Shown here in pieces: positions 6,825 through 7,944 of a stretch of DNA of 7,944 nt. The position numbers were made by a program, and so were the translations under genes. Source of the stretch: Candidatus Krumholzibacteriia bacterium. GTDB taxonomy: Bacteria; Krumholzibacteriota; Krumholzibacteriia; LZORAL124-64-63. A model generated the notes under the pieces. The model searched no databases and was not told the origin of the DNA. It saw only the letters and a program-made list of their open reading frames with translations. Every line of letters begins with the position of its first letter. Position 1 is the stretch's first letter. The stretch is from assembly GCA_030643455.1 (NCBI GenBank), contig DAOWLV010000128.1, positions 1 to 7,944 of the forward strand, read 5' to 3'.

Positions 6825-7819
6825 GTGATGTCCAACAGTTGAAAGGCAAGGACTTCAAGTCCAACCAGGAAGTGCGCTGGTGCCCGGGTTGCGGTGATTA
6901 CTCGATCATCAACAGCGTCCAGTCGGTTCTCGCGGAGCTCGGCCGGGACAAGGACAACGTGGTCATGGTGTCGGGTATCGGCTGTTCCAGCCGGTTTCCC
7001 TACTACATGGACACCTACGGGTTCCACAGCATCCACGGCCGGGCCAACGCCATCGCCACGGGTGTGAAGGTCGCCAACCCCGATCTGGAAACCTGGGTGA
7101 TCACCGGTGACGGCGACGGCCTGTCCATCGGCGGCAACCACATGATCCACTCGCTGCGGCGCAACGTGAACCTGAAGATCATCCTGTTCAACAACGAGAT
7201 CTACGGATTGACCAAGGGCCAGTATTCGCCCACCACGCCGCAGGGCCAGAAGACCAAGACCTCCCCCTTCGGGTCGGTCGACGCCCCCTTCCATCCCCTG
7301 CAGCTGGCGCTGGGCGCCGGGGCGACCTTCGCGGCCCGGACACTCGACGTGCGGCCCAAGCACATGAAGGCGGTCCTCAAGGCTGCCGCCGAGCACAAGG
7401 GCGCGGCGTTCGTTGAGGTCTGGCAGAACTGCGTGATCTTCAACGATGGTTGCTTCAAGGAATGGAGCGAAAAGAAGGTCCGCGACGACCAGACGGTGGA
7501 CCTGGTCGCCGGCCAGCCGATGATTTTCGGCGCGGAAAAGGAAAAGGGTCTGCGGGCCGAGGGGTGCCACATCCAGGTGGTCTCCGCCGACGAGGCCTCC
7601 ATCTGGGATCCCACCGTCGAATCACCCGGACCGGCCTTCCTCATGTCACAACTGGACAAGGATCCTTCCATGCCGAGGCCCTTCGGGGTTTTCCGGCAGG
7701 TGGAGGCACCGACCCTGGACGAGCTGGTCCATGATCAGATCACCGAGGTGACCGAAAAGCAGGGTGTGGGTAGTCTCAAGGACCTGATCTACACTCCCGA
7801 TTCCTGGGAAGTGAAGTAG
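6821..7819 (+). CDS. korB: 2-oxoacid:ferredoxin oxidoreductase beta subunit
   Basis: KorB carries thiamine diphosphate and the [4Fe-4S] cluster of the KorAB complex in the cytoplasm. Its 332 residues show WCPGCGDYS (C21, C24), VSGIGCSSRFPYY (C55), HGRANAIATGVK, the TPP motif GDGDGLSIGGNH from G96 closing at FNNEIYGLTKGQ (N124-N125), and VWQNCVIFN (C204). The cysteines C21/C24/C55/C204 match the spacing of the four cluster ligands of the Sulfolobus enzyme, so one cluster is expected. No ferredoxin domain is fused and no korC/korD-type subunit is adjacent. The start has a strong RBS (GGAGGAG, 6809-6815) inside the korA end. A strong terminator follows 34 bases after the stop, so korAB is the end of its transcript. 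Confidence 0.95.
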   Translation: MSDVQQLKGKDFKSNQEVRWCPGCGDYSIINSVQSVLAELGRDKDNVVMVSGIGCSSRFPYYMDTYGFHSIHGRANAIATGVKVANPDLETWVITGDGDGLSIGGNHMIHSLRRNVNLKIILFNNEIYGLTKGQYSPTTPQGQKTKTSPFGSVDAPFHPLQLALGAGATFAARTLDVRPKHMKAVLKAAAEHKGAAFVEVWQNCVIFNDGCFKEWSEKKVRDDQTVDLVAGQPMIFGAEKEKGLRAEGCHIQVVSADEASIWDPTVESPGPAFLMSQLDKDPSMPRPFGVFRQVEAPTLDELVHDQITEVTEKQGVGSLKDLIYTPDSWEVK

Positions 7820-7853
7820 GTCCCGACCGCGGGCCGTATCTGACGGACAATAA

Positions 7854-7888
7854 AAGAGGCGCTCCTTCGCGGGGGCGCCTCTTTCTGT
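7854..7888 (+). terminator. Intrinsic terminator of korAB
   Basis: AAGAGGCGCTCC (7854-7865) pairs with GGGGCGCCTCTT (7872-7883), twelve pairs with one G-U, around a six-base TTCGCG loop. A modest T-rich tail (TTCTG) follows, and A-rich bases precede the stem. Its 3' end meets the intron boundary. Confidence 0.9.
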
Positions 7889-7890
7889 TG

Positions 7891-7944
7891 GTGCGCCCGG
7901 CAGGGCGCACGCTCTTGGAGGTGCAAGTCCTCTACAGACCCGAC
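7891..7944 (+). mobile_element. Group II intron 5' end (class C-like), runs off right edge
   Basis: The sequence begins with GTGCG, the conserved 5' terminus of group II introns. GTGCGCCC (7891-7898) and GGGCGCAC (7903-7910) form a perfect 8-base hairpin around GGCA. It is followed by GAGG-TGCAAGT-CCTC (7918-7932), the next small hairpin of domain I. From memory, the class C intron of Oceanobacillus iheyensis starts almost the same way (GTGTGCCCGGCATGGG, then a GGG-TGAGAGT-CCC hairpin). Class C introns insert just 3' of intrinsic terminators, in the transcript's direction, exactly as here. Only 54 bases are visible, so the ribozyme core, the reverse transcriptase and the 3' end are unseen. 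It could be full-length or a remnant. Confidence 0.8.

Noticed and set aside
7891..7944. Cobalamin riboswitch, because of GGTGCAAGTCC followed by GACCCGAC
   Set aside because: The GGTGCAAGTCC core occurs in both families. The preceding GTGCGCCCGGCA, the perfect terminal hairpin and the position right after a terminator fit a group II intron better, and the usual upstream riboswitch elements are absent. Only more downstream sequence can settle it completely.
1..7944. CRISPR array, tRNA, rRNA or insertion-sequence ends
   Set aside because: I saw no regularly spaced repeats, cloverleaf or rRNA signature, or transposase with terminal inverted repeats in the window.

Overview
The window comes from a GC-rich, Gram-negative-type bacterium. 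The envelope proteins carry a Sec signal peptide and a lipoprotein signal. Central metabolism uses a ferredoxin-linked 2-oxoacid oxidoreductase, which suggests an anaerobic, microaerophilic or facultative lifestyle rather than a classic aerobe. I could not assign a phylum from the sequence alone.

Layout. (1) 1-1368, minus strand: a subtilisin-family (S8) protease, open at the left edge. It has the full Asp/His/Ser triad but no recognisable signal peptide, and it is visibly less GC-rich than the rest of the window. (2) 1369-1644: a divergent intergenic region with a weak minus-strand promoter candidate and a nested inverted repeat. (3) 1645-2854, plus strand: an apparent two-gene operon. The first gene encodes an exported nickel superoxide dismutase (sodN) whose signal peptide ends exactly before the nickel hook. 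The second encodes a Tll0287-like (DUF3365) monoheme c lipoprotein. (4) 2909-4720, plus strand: a Uup-type ABC-F ATPase. (5) 4721-4982: a leader with weak hairpins and a short imperfect direct repeat. (6) 4983-7819, plus strand: korA-korB, overlapping by 4 bases, encoding a two-subunit 2-oxoacid (probably 2-oxoglutarate):ferredoxin oxidoreductase. (7) 7854-7888: a strong intrinsic terminator. (8) From 7891 to the right edge: the 5' end of a group II intron, most like class C, sitting directly behind the terminator, which is the preferred landing site of class C introns.

How the genes work together. KorAB passes low-potential electrons to ferredoxin and contains an oxygen-sensitive [4Fe-4S] cluster. 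SodN removes superoxide outside the cytoplasm. The adjacent heme lipoprotein would be anchored in the same compartment and could sense or exchange electrons there; this is inference from adjacency. Uup is a ribosome and genome-maintenance ATPase with no evident link to the others. The two items most worth following up are the sodN-heme lipoprotein pair and the terminator-intron junction.
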